NCBI GenBank assembly: GCA_050302475.1 | Contig: JBNLBF010000001.1 | Span: 186,001 to 250,000, forward strand | Length of the DNA stretch: 64,000 bases | Origin: NORP23 sp050302475 | GTDB lineage: Bacteria; Pseudomonadota; Alphaproteobacteria; Rhodobacterales; Rhodobacteraceae | Reading direction: 5' to 3' | Part shown: one piece after another, positions 1-9,781 of the stretch | Numbering within the stretch: position 1 is the stretch's first letter | Layout of the letters: the number at the start of each line of letters is the position of its first letter | Notes under the pieces: model-generated | Seen by the model: only the letters and a program-made list of their open reading frames with translations | Databases searched by the model: none | Told to the model about the DNA's origin: nothing | Made by a program: the position numbers and the translations under genes

Positions 1-589
1 CGGCGGGGATCAACTGCTGCTCTGTCGGCTCTTGCGTCACCACGTTCTTGAACGTGTTGAAGAAAAGGGTCGCAACGTCGAATTCGCCTTCATTAAACCG
101 GACCAGAATATCGTTAGCGATCTTCTGGGCGTCAGTGTAATGCACGTTTTTCACTTCGGTCATGTCGACGTGTTCAATGAACAGTTTGCCGAATTCGTTG
201 CGCAGCTGCTCACGGCCTTTTTTGCCGATGGTGATGATTTTCACCTCTTTCCCGGCGCCCAGCAATTCACGTGCCTTCTGCCGTGCCAGCTTCGCGATTG
301 AGGAGTTGAATCCCCCGCAAAGCCCACGTTCGGCGGTTGCGACGATCAACAGATGCACCTGGTCACTGCCAGTCCCGGCCAGCAAGCGGGGCGCGTTATC
401 CGCCCCCGAGGCCGCCTTGGCAAGATTACCCAGCACCGCGTTCATCTGCTCGGCATAGGGACGCGCGGCTTCGGCGCTTTCCTGTGCCCGGCGGAGTTTC
501 GCGGCAGCAACCATTTGCATGGCCTGCGTGATCTTCCGCGTGCTTTTAACCGCCTCGATCCGGGTTTTTAGGTCCTTCAGGTTTGGCAT
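1..589 (-). CDS. atpG: ATP synthase F1 gamma subunit (3' part cut off by window edge)
   Basis: Central rotor shaft of the F1 ATPase; it couples proton flow through Fo to catalysis in the alpha/beta hexamer. About 196 N-terminal residues are visible, starting MPNLKDLKTR at the ATG ending at 589. The N-terminal helix segment TRKITQAMQMVAAAKLR and the GLCGGFN motif are diagnostic of the family. The usual length is about 290 residues, so roughly a third lies beyond base 1. It follows atpA by 28 bases on the same strand, as in the standard atpHAGDC order, so atpD and atpC should lie just outside the window. Very secure identification; the gene is incomplete only because of the window edge. Confidence 0.97.
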   Translation of the reverse strand, partial: MPNLKDLKTRIEAVKSTRKITQAMQMVAAAKLRRAQESAEAARPYAEQMNAVLGNLAKAASGADNAPRLLAGTGSDQVHLLIVATAERGLCGGFNSSIAKLARQKARELLGAGKEVKIITIGKKGREQLRNEFGKLFIEHVDMTEVKNVHYTDAQKIANDILVRFNEGEFDVATLFFNTFKNVVTQEPTEQQLIPA

Positions 590-617
590 ATGCCTTGCTC
601 CTGTTCCCTAGCTTGGA

Positions 618-2155
<1,538 letters not shown>

Positions 2156-2156
<1 letters not shown>

Positions 2157-2716
2157 TATCCGACCTCTTTCATTACATTTTGAAGTTTGGAGAGTTTCGA
2201 AGCGATCGAGCTGTCGATCATTTGCGATCCGACTTTTACGATCAAACCACCGATGATGCTTTCATCGACGGTTGCATTAATTGTCACGTCTTTACCAAGG
2301 GATTTTTTCAGCGCCTTGGACAGAGCGTCCTGCTGCGCCTTGGTCAGGGTTTTGGCACTGGTCACTTCCGCGGTGATTTCGCCGCGTGCATCCGCAGCCA
2401 TTGCCTTCACCGCTTCGATTACCGCCGGAAGCGTGAACAGACGGCGCTTGCTGGCCATTGTGCCCAGCGTTCCCGCGACTGTCGGGTTCAGGTCCATTTT
2501 GGCGGCAAGTTCAGCCATCACAGCAGCCTGTTCTTCGCGCGAATAGATCGGCGAAGTGATAAGATCACGCAAATCTGCGCTCTCATTCAGGGTTGCGGAC
2601 AGGCTGTCCAGATCAGATTCAATTGCAGGCAGGTTTTTCGCCTCGCTGGCAATTTCGAAAAGAGCCGTTGCATATCGCCCGGCTACTCCTGTGGTTAACG
2701 AACTCGCGTCAGACAC
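2156..2716 (-). CDS. atpH: ATP synthase F1 delta subunit
   Basis: Peripheral-stalk subunit (OSCP family) that joins the top of F1 to the b-subunit stator. It has 186 residues, the usual length. The N-terminal segment GVAGRYATALFEIA and the C-terminal stretch with DESIIGGLIVKVGSQMID match the family. The start is a GTG ending at 2716, preceded on the reverse strand by a GGAAGG ribosome-binding site. It is the first gene of the atp operon here and overlaps the atpA start by one base. The 280-base region upstream to 2996 should hold the operon promoter and contains a short hairpin described separately. Confidence 0.98.
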
Positions 2717-2738
2717 GTTACCTTCCGTTCCGTCAGGG

Positions 2739-2755
2739 CGATCCCAAAGGGATCG
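2739..2755 (-). promoter_or_regulatory. Short inverted repeat in the atp operon leader
   Basis: A perfect seven-base-pair inverted repeat, CGATCCC-aaa-GGGATCG, lies 22 bases upstream of the atpH GTG start. It would form a compact hairpin just before the ribosome-binding site. There is no T-tract on the reverse strand, so it does not look like a terminator. It could affect mRNA stability or translation of the first atp gene, or it could be chance. The rest of 2717-2996 shows AT-rich stretches but no promoter I can assign with confidence. Confidence 0.3.
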
Positions 2756-2996
2756 AGAGTGGTTCTTTCAGGGAAATGGTGACCCCGTACAAATCGGCGC
2801 GGTGATAACAGAGGGTAACTTCACTTGCAAGTGATCCGCGAAATTTTGCCGATAAAAATTATCTGTTTACTTTCAGTGCGTTAAGGCTACGCCATAGTGC
2901 GCTGCGACGTATTGCGCAGGAAAAAACTATCTCATTTCAATCTTTTATACAGAATCCATAGAAATTGACGGTATTCTTTTGTGTGCAATCGACTCG

Positions 2997-3773
2997 TTAC
3001 TTACGAAGATTACGCGATTCAGAGGTCAGATTCGTCGCCGGTTTCGGCTTTGTCAGACCTTCCAGAATGCTCAGACGATCCTTAACCGTGTCGCGCAACC
3101 CACCGTCAGGCGTGGCATAAACCTGTTTTGTAGCTTCGACCAGCAATGCCCCGGCGACCATACGACTGTCGAGCATCTTGCCCACCCGCTCCCAGAACCG
3201 TGCGGATTTCAGCCAATAGGGTTTATGGCTGGGCGCACCATATAGCGCATTAAGGTGACGTTCCGGTTGGAACCGATGTTTTTTCAATTGTGCTTCAAGC
3301 TGCGACAAGCTGTAGGGTCGCCCATATCCGAACGGGGTTCGGTCGCTTCGGGCCCAGATGCCGGATCGGTTCGGCACGATAAACACCACGCTGCCCCCTG
3401 GCGCCAACACACGCCAGATTTCGTCCAGCAATGCCCCCGGATGGTCACAGGTTTCCAGACCGTGACCGACAATCAGCCGATCCACCGATCCGGCCTCCAA
3501 CGGCCAGTTATATTCTTCCACCAGTGTGGACAGATTATCCTCGCCCGGGGGCCAGGGCATCACCCCTTGCTGTCCGGGCATCAGGCACAGGACGCGCTCT
3601 GCGGATTTCAGGAACGGACGTAGGAAAGGCGCGGCAAACCCAAACCCCGCGACAGTCTGATCTGACGCGTCCGCCCACATTTCAACCACCGCTTCCTGCA
3701 AGGCGCGCTGCGTAGCGCGCCCCAGCTTGGTGCGATAGTAAAACCCGCGCAGATCAACGACATCCAAATGCAT
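2997..3773 (-). CDS. Class I SAM-dependent methyltransferase, Methyltransf_11-like
   Basis: Probable S-adenosylmethionine-dependent methyltransferase of 258 residues; substrate unknown. The central part (about residues 55-140) has the fold's later motifs, including DRLIVGHGLETCDHP (motif II region), LLDEIWRVLAPGGSVVFIVPN (motif III region) and an aromatic-rich C-terminal half. The glycine-rich motif I is poorly conserved; the stretch LCLMPGQQGVMPWP stands where it would be. The gene is divergent from gloB with a 52-base gap, a neighbourhood I recall from other alphaproteobacteria. A role in glutathione or aldehyde metabolism is only suggested by that position. No signal peptide is seen, so it should be cytoplasmic. 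Confidence 0.8.
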   Translation of the reverse strand: MHLDVVDLRGFYYRTKLGRATQRALQEAVVEMWADASDQTVAGFGFAAPFLRPFLKSAERVLCLMPGQQGVMPWPPGEDNLSTLVEEYNWPLEAGSVDRLIVGHGLETCDHPGALLDEIWRVLAPGGSVVFIVPNRSGIWARSDRTPFGYGRPYSLSQLEAQLKKHRFQPERHLNALYGAPSHKPYWLKSARFWERVGKMLDSRMVAGALLVEATKQVYATPDGGLRDTVKDRLSILEGLTKPKPATNLTSESRNLRK

Positions 3774-3825
3774 TGCACAAGGTTACGCGATCCGTCAGAC
3801 TTTCGCAAAGACGAAAGGACATTCC

Positions 3826-4593
3826 ATGACGCTCGAAATCCTCACCATTCCCTGCCTATCAGATAATTACGCCTTCCTGTGCCGTGATCATGCGACCGGC
3901 ACCGTTGCGCTGGTTGATGCGCCGGAGTCTGAGCCAATCAAATCCGCGCTTTCCGATAAAGGCTGGGGTCTGGACCTGATCTTACTGACCCATCATCACT
4001 ATGACCATATCGACGGTGTGCCCGATCTGGTGGCGACTTACGGAGCCAAGGTGATTGGCGCTAAGGCTGACGCCCACCGCCTGCCCGCGCTCGATACGGC
4101 ATTGGAAGACGGAGACGCCGTAAACATCGGGGAAACCGCAGGCACAAATTTCGATGTGTCCGGCCATACAATTGGCCATATCGCGTTCCACTTTCCGACG
4201 GCCAAGGCCGTTTTCACGGCGGATTCCCTGATGGCACTCGGATGTGGGCGCCTGTTCGAAGGGACACCGGACATGATGTGGACAAGCCTGTCCAAACTCG
4301 CTGCCCTGCCCGATGACACCATCGTCTATTCCGGTCACGAATATACCGCCGGAAACGCAAAATTTGCCCTGACCATCGAACCGGACAATCCGGCCTTGCA
4401 AGCCCGAGCGGCAGATGTCGAGGTGAAACGCGCAAATGGTATAGCCACCGTTCCCTCGACCCTCGCGGAAGAAAAAGCGACCAACCCGTTCCTGAGAGCT
4501 CACCTGCCGGAAGTCAAAGCGGCCATGGGTATGGAGGGCGATTCCGACGTTGATGTGTTCGCCGAAATCCGCAAGCGAAAGGACAATTTCTAG
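3826..4593 (+). CDS. gloB: Hydroxyacylglutathione hydrolase (glyoxalase II)
   Basis: Hydrolyses S-lactoylglutathione to lactate and glutathione, the second step of methylglyoxal detoxification. It is a metallo-beta-lactamase fold protein of 255 residues, normal for GloB. The dinuclear metal site shows THHHYDH at residues 55-61, then GHTIGH near 110, the bridging Asp in FTADSLMALGCGR near 132, and the His in SGHEYT near 170. The C-terminal helical glutathione-binding domain ends in IRKRKDNF, typical of the family. A good ribosome-binding site (AAAGGAC) precedes the ATG. clpA follows on the same strand after 159 bases. Confidence 0.97.
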   Translation: MTLEILTIPCLSDNYAFLCRDHATGTVALVDAPESEPIKSALSDKGWGLDLILLTHHHYDHIDGVPDLVATYGAKVIGAKADAHRLPALDTALEDGDAVNIGETAGTNFDVSGHTIGHIAFHFPTAKAVFTADSLMALGCGRLFEGTPDMMWTSLSKLAALPDDTIVYSGHEYTAGNAKFALTIEPDNPALQARAADVEVKRANGIATVPSTLAEEKATNPFLRAHLPEVKAAMGMEGDSDVDVFAEIRKRKDNF

Positions 4594-4752
4594 GCAATGT
4601 CACGAAGCGTTTACCTATTTTCCGGGCATTCATTGACAATCTCGTACTGAAAACACTTGAAAGCTTGAGACAGAGAACCGAAATTTAATGATAATAGCTT
4701 AAGGGCTGAAATCTGTGGTATCCTCTACGGAACGAATAAAAGGACGAGCACC

Positions 4753-7071
4753 ATGCCATCATTCACCAGCACCCTCGAAACCGCAATCCATCAGGCGCTG
4801 GCCATCGCGAATGAGCGTAACCACGAGTTGGCGACGCTGGAGCATCTGTTGCTCACACTGATCGACGAACCGGACGCGGCGCGGGTGATGAAGGCCTGCG
4901 GGGTGAACCTTGATGCGCTGCGCAAGACGGTGACCGAATATATCGACACGGAACTGGATTCCCTCGTCTCCGACGTTGAAGGGACCGAGGCCACGCCAAC
5001 CACAGGCTTCCAGCGTGTGATCCAGCGCGCGGCGATCCATGTCCAAAGTTCCGGCCGTCAGGAAGTGACAGGCGGCAACGTGCTGGTTGCGATCTTTGCC
5101 GAACGCGAAAGCCACGCGGCCTATTTCCTTCAGGAACAGGATATGACCCGTTACGACGCGGTGAATTTCATCAGCCACGGCGTCGCTAAAGATGCTGCAA
5201 TGAACGAAGCCCGCCATGTGCGCGGGTCCGAGGAACCGCACGAAGCCTCCGCGGATCAGGGCGGTAAGGCCGAAGAAACGGCGCTGGAAAAATATTGCGT
5301 GAACCTTAATCAGAAGGCGCGCAAAGGTGACGTGGATCCCCTGATTGGGCGTGAGCACGAGGTGGAGCGCTGCATCCAGGTCCTGTGCCGTCGCCGCAAG
5401 AATAACCCGCTGCTGGTGGGTGAACCCGGCGTTGGGAAAACCGCTATCGCCGAAGGTCTGGCACGGCGCATCGTTGACGAGGAAGTTCCGGAAGTTCTGG
5501 ACGACACCACTATCTTCTCGCTCGACATGGGGGCGCTGCTGGCCGGCACACGCTATCGCGGGGATTTCGAAGAACGTCTGAAAGCGGTCATGACCGAAAT
5601 GGAAGAACAGGAAAGTGCGATCCTGTTTATCGACGAAATCCATACGGTAATTGGTGCGGGCGCAACCTCGGGCGGCGCGATGGATGCGTCCAACCTGCTG
5701 AAACCTGCGTTGCAGGGCGGCAAGCTGCGTTGCATGGGATCGACAACATATAAAGAATTCCGTCAGCATTTCGAAAAGGATCGCGCACTGTCCCGCCGGT
5801 TCCAGAAAATCGACGTTAACGAGCCAAGCATCCCGGACTCAATCAAGATTCTCATGGGGCTGAAACCTTATTTCGAGGATCACCACCATATCCGCTATAC
5901 CAACGACGCGATCAAAACCGCCGTGGACCTGTCCGCGCGCTACATCAATGACCGCAAGCTGCCCGACAAAGCCATCGACGTGATTGACGAGGCTGGGGCC
6001 GCGCAGATGCTGGTTCCGGAAAGCAAGCGCCGCAAAACCATCGGCACGAAAGAAATCGAGGCTGTCGTGGCAAAAATCGCCCGTATCCCGCCCAAGAACG
6101 TGTCCAAGGACGATACCGAGATCCTGAAAGATCTGGAAAAAACTCTGAAGCGCGTCGTCTTCGGGCAGGACGCCGCGATCGGAGCGCTGTCCTCCGCCAT
6201 CAAACTATCCCGTGCTGGCTTGCGCGAACAGGAAAAGCCCATCGGCAACTACCTGTTTGCAGGTCCAACCGGGGTTGGTAAGACCGAAGTCGCGCGGCAA
6301 CTGGCTGACACGCTGGGTGTGGAACTGCTGCGCTTCGATATGTCCGAATATATGGAAAAACACGCTGTCTCGCGCCTGATCGGCGCCCCTCCGGGCTATG
6401 TCGGGTTTGATCAGGGTGGCCTGCTGACCGATGGTGTTGACCAGCATCCGCATTGCGTGCTGCTGCTGGACGAAATTGAAAAGGCGCATCCGGACGTGTT
6501 CAACATCCTGTTGCAGGTCATGGACCACGGCAAGCTGACCGACCATAACGGTCGTGCCGTCAGCTTCCGCAATGTTATCCTGATCATGACCTCCAACGCG
6601 GGTGCCGCCGAGCAGGCGAAGGAAGCCATCGGTTTCGGCAAATCGCGTCGTGAAGGCGAGGATACCGCCGCAATCGAGCGCACCTTCACGCCGGAATTCC
6701 GCAACCGTCTGGATGCGGTGATCAGCTTCGGCGCCCTGCCGAAAGAGGTGATCCTGAAAATCGTCGACAAGTTCGTTCTGGAACTTGAAGCCCAGCTCAT
6801 GGATCGGAACGTGACTATCGAACTGACGCCCGAGGCTGGTGAATGGCTCGCCGACAAAGGCTATGACGAGAAAATGGGTGCCCGTCCGCTGGGCCGCACC
6901 ATTCAGGAGCATATCAAGAAACCGCTGGCGGAGGAGTTGCTATTCGGCAAACTCGCCAAAGGTGGCGTCGTGAAGGTTCGCGTGAAAGACGACAAGATCG
7001 ACCTTGAAATCTCGGAACCGGAAAAACTGCGTATCGGCTCCAAAAAGCCGCCGTTGCTGACGACGGAATAA
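4753..7071 (+). CDS. clpA: ATP-dependent Clp protease ATP-binding subunit ClpA
   Basis: Hexameric AAA+ unfoldase that feeds substrates, including N-degron proteins delivered by ClpS, to the ClpP peptidase. The 772 residues contain an N-domain (about 1-150), a first AAA module with Walker A GEPGVGKT near residue 223 and FIDEIHT, and a second module with GPTGVGKT near 505 and LLLDEIEKAHPDV. The ClpP-docking IGF loop appears as AIGFGK near residue 630. The start has an AAAAGGACGAG ribosome-binding site. No clpS gene lies directly upstream, which differs from the common clpS-clpA pairing. A strong terminator follows. Confidence 0.98.
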   Translation: MPSFTSTLETAIHQALAIANERNHELATLEHLLLTLIDEPDAARVMKACGVNLDALRKTVTEYIDTELDSLVSDVEGTEATPTTGFQRVIQRAAIHVQSSGRQEVTGGNVLVAIFAERESHAAYFLQEQDMTRYDAVNFISHGVAKDAAMNEARHVRGSEEPHEASADQGGKAEETALEKYCVNLNQKARKGDVDPLIGREHEVERCIQVLCRRRKNNPLLVGEPGVGKTAIAEGLARRIVDEEVPEVLDDTTIFSLDMGALLAGTRYRGDFEERLKAVMTEMEEQESAILFIDEIHTVIGAGATSGGAMDASNLLKPALQGGKLRCMGSTTYKEFRQHFEKDRALSRRFQKIDVNEPSIPDSIKILMGLKPYFEDHHHIRYTNDAIKTAVDLSARYINDRKLPDKAIDVIDEAGAAQMLVPESKRRKTIGTKEIEAVVAKIARIPPKNVSKDDTEILKDLEKTLKRVVFGQDAAIGALSSAIKLSRAGLREQEKPIGNYLFAGPTGVGKTEVARQLADTLGVELLRFDMSEYMEKHAVSRLIGAPPGYVGFDQGGLLTDGVDQHPHCVLLLDEIEKAHPDVFNILLQVMDHGKLTDHNGRAVSFRNVILIMTSNAGAAEQAKEAIGFGKSRREGEDTAAIERTFTPEFRNRLDAVISFGALPKEVILKIVDKFVLELEAQLMDRNVTIELTPEAGEWLADKGYDEKMGARPLGRTIQEHIKKPLAEELLFGKLAKGGVVKVRVKDDKIDLEISEPEKLRIGSKKPPLLTTE

Positions 7072-7084
7072 CAACCAGATTTGG

Positions 7085-7117
7085 GAACGCCGGTCATACC
7101 AGACCGGCGTTCTTTTT
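7085..7117 (+). terminator. Rho-independent terminator of clpA
   Basis: A perfect 11-base-pair stem GAACGCCGGTC / GACCGGCGTTC with a six-base loop (7096-7101) is followed by five T residues at 7113-7117. It starts 13 bases after the clpA stop. The T-tract overlaps the stop codon of the convergent membrane-protein gene at 7116. On the reverse strand no T-tract follows, so it acts mainly on clpA. Confidence 0.92.
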
Positions 7118-7511
7118 ATTTGCGGATCGGCAATGACTGCAAAATCGCCAGTGACAGCTCAATCACCAGCATGAAAACCAAAAACATATTGGCACCGCTG
7201 AGCAGCGCATAAAGCATCCATGTCGAAAACAGATATCGTGCCGCTGCATCATAGCGCAGCAATATCGCCTTTCTGAGTTTCAGGCGTACCAACGCCCAAA
7301 TCACCACCACGCTGCCCATCAGATTTGCGAAAAAGATGTGGAACAGGTCAAGATCGGGCAAGGCTCCCGGCAGGCCAAAGTGGGTCGCCAACGAATGGAC
7401 GACCCCCATGAAGACCAGAAATGTCCATGGTGTTGCGAAGGGCGCCGTTATGATCAGATCGTAAATCGTGCTCCATTGATAGAGCCGGTCGAATTGGGAT
7501 TGGGTCAGCAT
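7116..7511 (-). CDS. Small multi-pass membrane protein of unknown function
   Basis: A 131-residue protein with about four hydrophobic segments: a helix around FATPWTFLVFMGVVHSLATHF, a second at FHIFFANLMGSVVVIWALVRL, a third around YLFSTWMLYALLSGANMF and a fourth at FLVFMLVIELSLAIL. I chose the ATG ending at 7511 because an AAGGAGGA ribosome-binding site sits just upstream. A longer reading frame to 7595 would run through the shared MerR operator. It is divergent from a MerR regulator and probably its target. The family is not one I can name; it resembles small uncharacterised membrane proteins of proteobacteria. Function unknown. Confidence 0.8.
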   Translation of the reverse strand: MLTQSQFDRLYQWSTIYDLIITAPFATPWTFLVFMGVVHSLATHFGLPGALPDLDLFHIFFANLMGSVVVIWALVRLKLRKAILLRYDAAARYLFSTWMLYALLSGANMFLVFMLVIELSLAILQSLPIRK

Positions 7512-7549
7512 TCGATCCTCCTTGTTTGTTCGAATGCTGTTCCGTATAA

Positions 7550-7571
7550 ACCTTGGACTATAGTCTAAGGT
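7550..7571. promoter_or_regulatory. MerR-family operator in an over-long promoter spacer
   Basis: A near-perfect 22-base palindrome (arms ACCTTGGACTA / TAGTCTAAGGT, one mismatched pair) lies between the divergent membrane-protein and MerR genes. On the reverse strand a TTGACC -35 element (7574-7569) and a TTATAC or TATACG -10 element (about 7549-7543) flank it with a 19-20 base spacer. Such elongated spacers with the operator inside are the hallmark of promoters activated by MerR-type DNA distortion. The regulator's ATG is only nine bases downstream of the palindrome, so autoregulation is likely. Confidence 0.75.
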
Positions 7572-7580
7572 CAACGACAA

Positions 7581-7937
7581 ATGCGCATTGGTCAACTTGC
7601 AGAGAAAACCGGAGTGTCGCGTGACGCTATTCGGTTATATGAACGGCGCGGTTTGATCACGTCGGATCGGCATCTGAACAGATATCGGGATTTTCCAGAC
7701 GGGGCGGTGGCGATCATCAACATGATCAAACTTGCACAGTCTGTCGGGTTCCGGCTGAGTGAGCTTGAACCCGAAATGCGGCAAATTGCGCAAGAGGGGT
7801 TGGGATCCGAAAAGGTTGCCGACATGCTGGTTGCCAAACTCGCGGATATCGACGACCGTATCGCAGCTCTCCATGACGGACGCGCAAGACTTCTGACGAT
7901 GCTGGAACAAGTTTGCCCCATCCACGCGCAGGTGTGA
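7581..7937 (+). CDS. MerR-family transcriptional regulator
   Basis: A 118-residue regulator with the MerR winged-helix DNA-binding domain at the N-terminus (IGQLAEKTGVSRDAIRLYERRGLI, with the conserved RYRDF motif near residue 36). A dimerisation helix follows (about residues 75-112). The short C-terminus has a single cysteine in QVCPIH, not the paired cysteines of CueR or ZntR-type metal sensors. Inducer is therefore unclear; a redox or thiol signal is possible. It is divergent from the small membrane protein at 7116-7511, with the palindrome between them. The stop codon abuts the stop of the convergent OmpA-like gene with no gap. Confidence 0.9.
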   Translation: MRIGQLAEKTGVSRDAIRLYERRGLITSDRHLNRYRDFPDGAVAIINMIKLAQSVGFRLSELEPEMRQIAQEGLGSEKVADMLVAKLADIDDRIAALHDGRARLLTMLEQVCPIHAQV

Positions 7938-9779
7938 CTACTTTTCCGTCAGTTTCAGTTCGATCCGCCGGTTTTGCGCCAGCGAGGCGGGATCATCTCC
8001 GAACGCCACCGGTTGGAATTCTCCAAATCCGGTCGCGGCCAGCCGGTCGGCTGGGATTCCCTCTTCTTCGATCAGGTATTTCACAACTGACAGTGCGCGG
8101 GCCTGCGACAATTCCCAGTTGTCCGCAAACCGCGACCCTGCGCCAAGCTGCACCTTGTCCGTATGCCCGTCGACGCGCAGAATCCAGTCAATTTCATCGG
8201 GAATTTCATCGGCAATCTCCCGGATCACGCCGGCAACATTCGAAATCTGTGCCCGCCCTCCGGCGCCCAGTTCCGCCGACCCCGGCGCAAACAGCACCTC
8301 GGAGGAGAAGACAAACCGGTCCCCCACAACCTGAACGCCCTCGCGATCTCCAAGGATCTGACGGATACGCCCAAAGAATTCCGACCTGAACGCGCGCAGA
8401 TCCATAGCCTCGGCCTCCAGCCGCTCCCGCTCGCGGGCTTCGAGTTCCGCGCGGGCACGTTGTTCGGCAGCCACCTGCGCCAGCGCCGCATTCAGGTCAG
8501 ACCCCAGCGTCTGCAATTGCACCTGCGCTTCACGGTCCCGATCCTCGGCTTCATCCAAAATACCCTGCAGTGAATTCAACTGCTGGCGCAGCGCTAAGAT
8601 CTGCTGATTCAGCAATTCAACCTCTCGCTGGGCTTCGGCAGACACGGCTTTTTCATCGGCGAGCAACTGATTGGCCTGTGCCAGCAAGACTTGCTGGCGA
8701 GTCAGTTCATCCAGATTGTCCGTCTGCTCCGCCGTCAGATCATCCCGGGCGGCTTCCGCTGCGGCCAGAAGCGTCAGCGTTTCCTCGGCTTTGCGGCGCT
8801 GTTCTTCCAGTGCCAGCGTCATGGCTGTCAGCTCTGTCTGCGACTCCTGCAAGCGCCGACGTAACGCTTCTGCCGCTGCGGCTTCGGCGATACGCTGTTG
8901 TTCAGCTTCGCTGAGCGCCTCTGCCAGTTCGTCCGCCTGCCCTGCTTCGGCCCTCAGATTGGCGAGCGCGGTTTCCTGTGCAGATGTATCGGCTTGCAGC
9001 TGCGCCAATTCCGCATCGCGGGCGGCGGCTTCAGCTTCCAAATCGGCAATCAATGCCTCCAGCGCATCCGCTTTTGCGGCTGCCAGTCGCGCGGTTTCCG
9101 TTTCGCTGTTGATTTCCTGACGCGCCTGCAACAGGGCCAGTTCCGCCGCTTCCCGCGCGGTGATTTCCTGATCTCGTGCAGTTTCCAGTGCCGCCATCCG
9201 CGCCTCCGCCGCGGCGATAGCTTCCTCGCGCGCGGCAAGGTTAGCTTCGACGGTGGCCAGTTCTTCGCTCTGATTTTCAATCAGGGTTTCGGCACTGGCT
9301 AAACGTTCCTCGGTAGAGGTCAGCGTCGCCATCAACGTATTGTTCCGATCATCCAGAATAGCATTCCGGTTCAGCAATCCCGCGACCTGAGCTTCGAATT
9401 CGGTGATCTGTTCCTGCGCTGCATCCCGCTCTCCAGTCAGCACTTGGATAAGCCCCAGCTGCGACGCAACCTGCGATTCCAGATTGCCGATCTGGCTGAC
9501 CAGCTCGGTTCCGCGCGCTCGTTCCGCGGTCAGCGCCTGCACCAGTTCCGCGCCGCGCCGACGTTCCAGCCCCAGCGCGTCGGCCAAGTCCGCAACTTCC
9601 AGCGATAGGCTCTGTAATTCCGTTTCCTGCCCGGTGATCGTTTCTCGCAACGCGAACTGCACGATCATAAAAATCGACAGCACGAACATCAGCACCAGCA
9701 GCAACGCCGTCATCGCATCAACGAATCCGGGCCAGATATTGGCCGCCAGTCGTCCGGTTGAGCGTCGTGAAAGGGCCAT
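7938..9779 (-). CDS. MotB/OmpA-like peptidoglycan-binding protein with very long coiled coil
   Basis: 613 residues. The N-terminus has one transmembrane helix with FVDAMTALLLVLMFVL, in which Asp21 aligns with the proton-binding Asp of MotB. An Ala/Glu/Gln/Leu-rich stretch from about residue 45 to 460 follows and should be nearly all coiled coil. The C-terminal OmpA/MotB domain (about 470-613) contains DGHTDKVQ and the LAQNRRIELKL signature that binds peptidoglycan. The gene lies two bases after the MotA/ExbB-like gene. Together they look like a proton-driven stator-type complex spanning membrane and cell wall. It is not a flagellar motB by context. Function unknown; discussed in findings. Confidence 0.88.
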   Translation of the reverse strand: MALSRRSTGRLAANIWPGFVDAMTALLLVLMFVLSIFMIVQFALRETITGQETELQSLSLEVADLADALGLERRRGAELVQALTAERARGTELVSQIGNLESQVASQLGLIQVLTGERDAAQEQITEFEAQVAGLLNRNAILDDRNNTLMATLTSTEERLASAETLIENQSEELATVEANLAAREEAIAAAEARMAALETARDQEITAREAAELALLQARQEINSETETARLAAAKADALEALIADLEAEAAARDAELAQLQADTSAQETALANLRAEAGQADELAEALSEAEQQRIAEAAAAEALRRRLQESQTELTAMTLALEEQRRKAEETLTLLAAAEAARDDLTAEQTDNLDELTRQQVLLAQANQLLADEKAVSAEAQREVELLNQQILALRQQLNSLQGILDEAEDRDREAQVQLQTLGSDLNAALAQVAAEQRARAELEARERERLEAEAMDLRAFRSEFFGRIRQILGDREGVQVVGDRFVFSSEVLFAPGSAELGAGGRAQISNVAGVIREIADEIPDEIDWILRVDGHTDKVQLGAGSRFADNWELSQARALSVVKYLIEEEGIPADRLAATGFGEFQPVAFGDDPASLAQNRRIELKLTEK

Positions 9780-9781
9780 CG

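Noticed and set aside
4621..4700. Sigma-32-type promoter upstream of clpA
   Set aside because: CTTGAA/CTTGAG elements occur near 4656-4669, but no matching -10 element is found at the expected distance.
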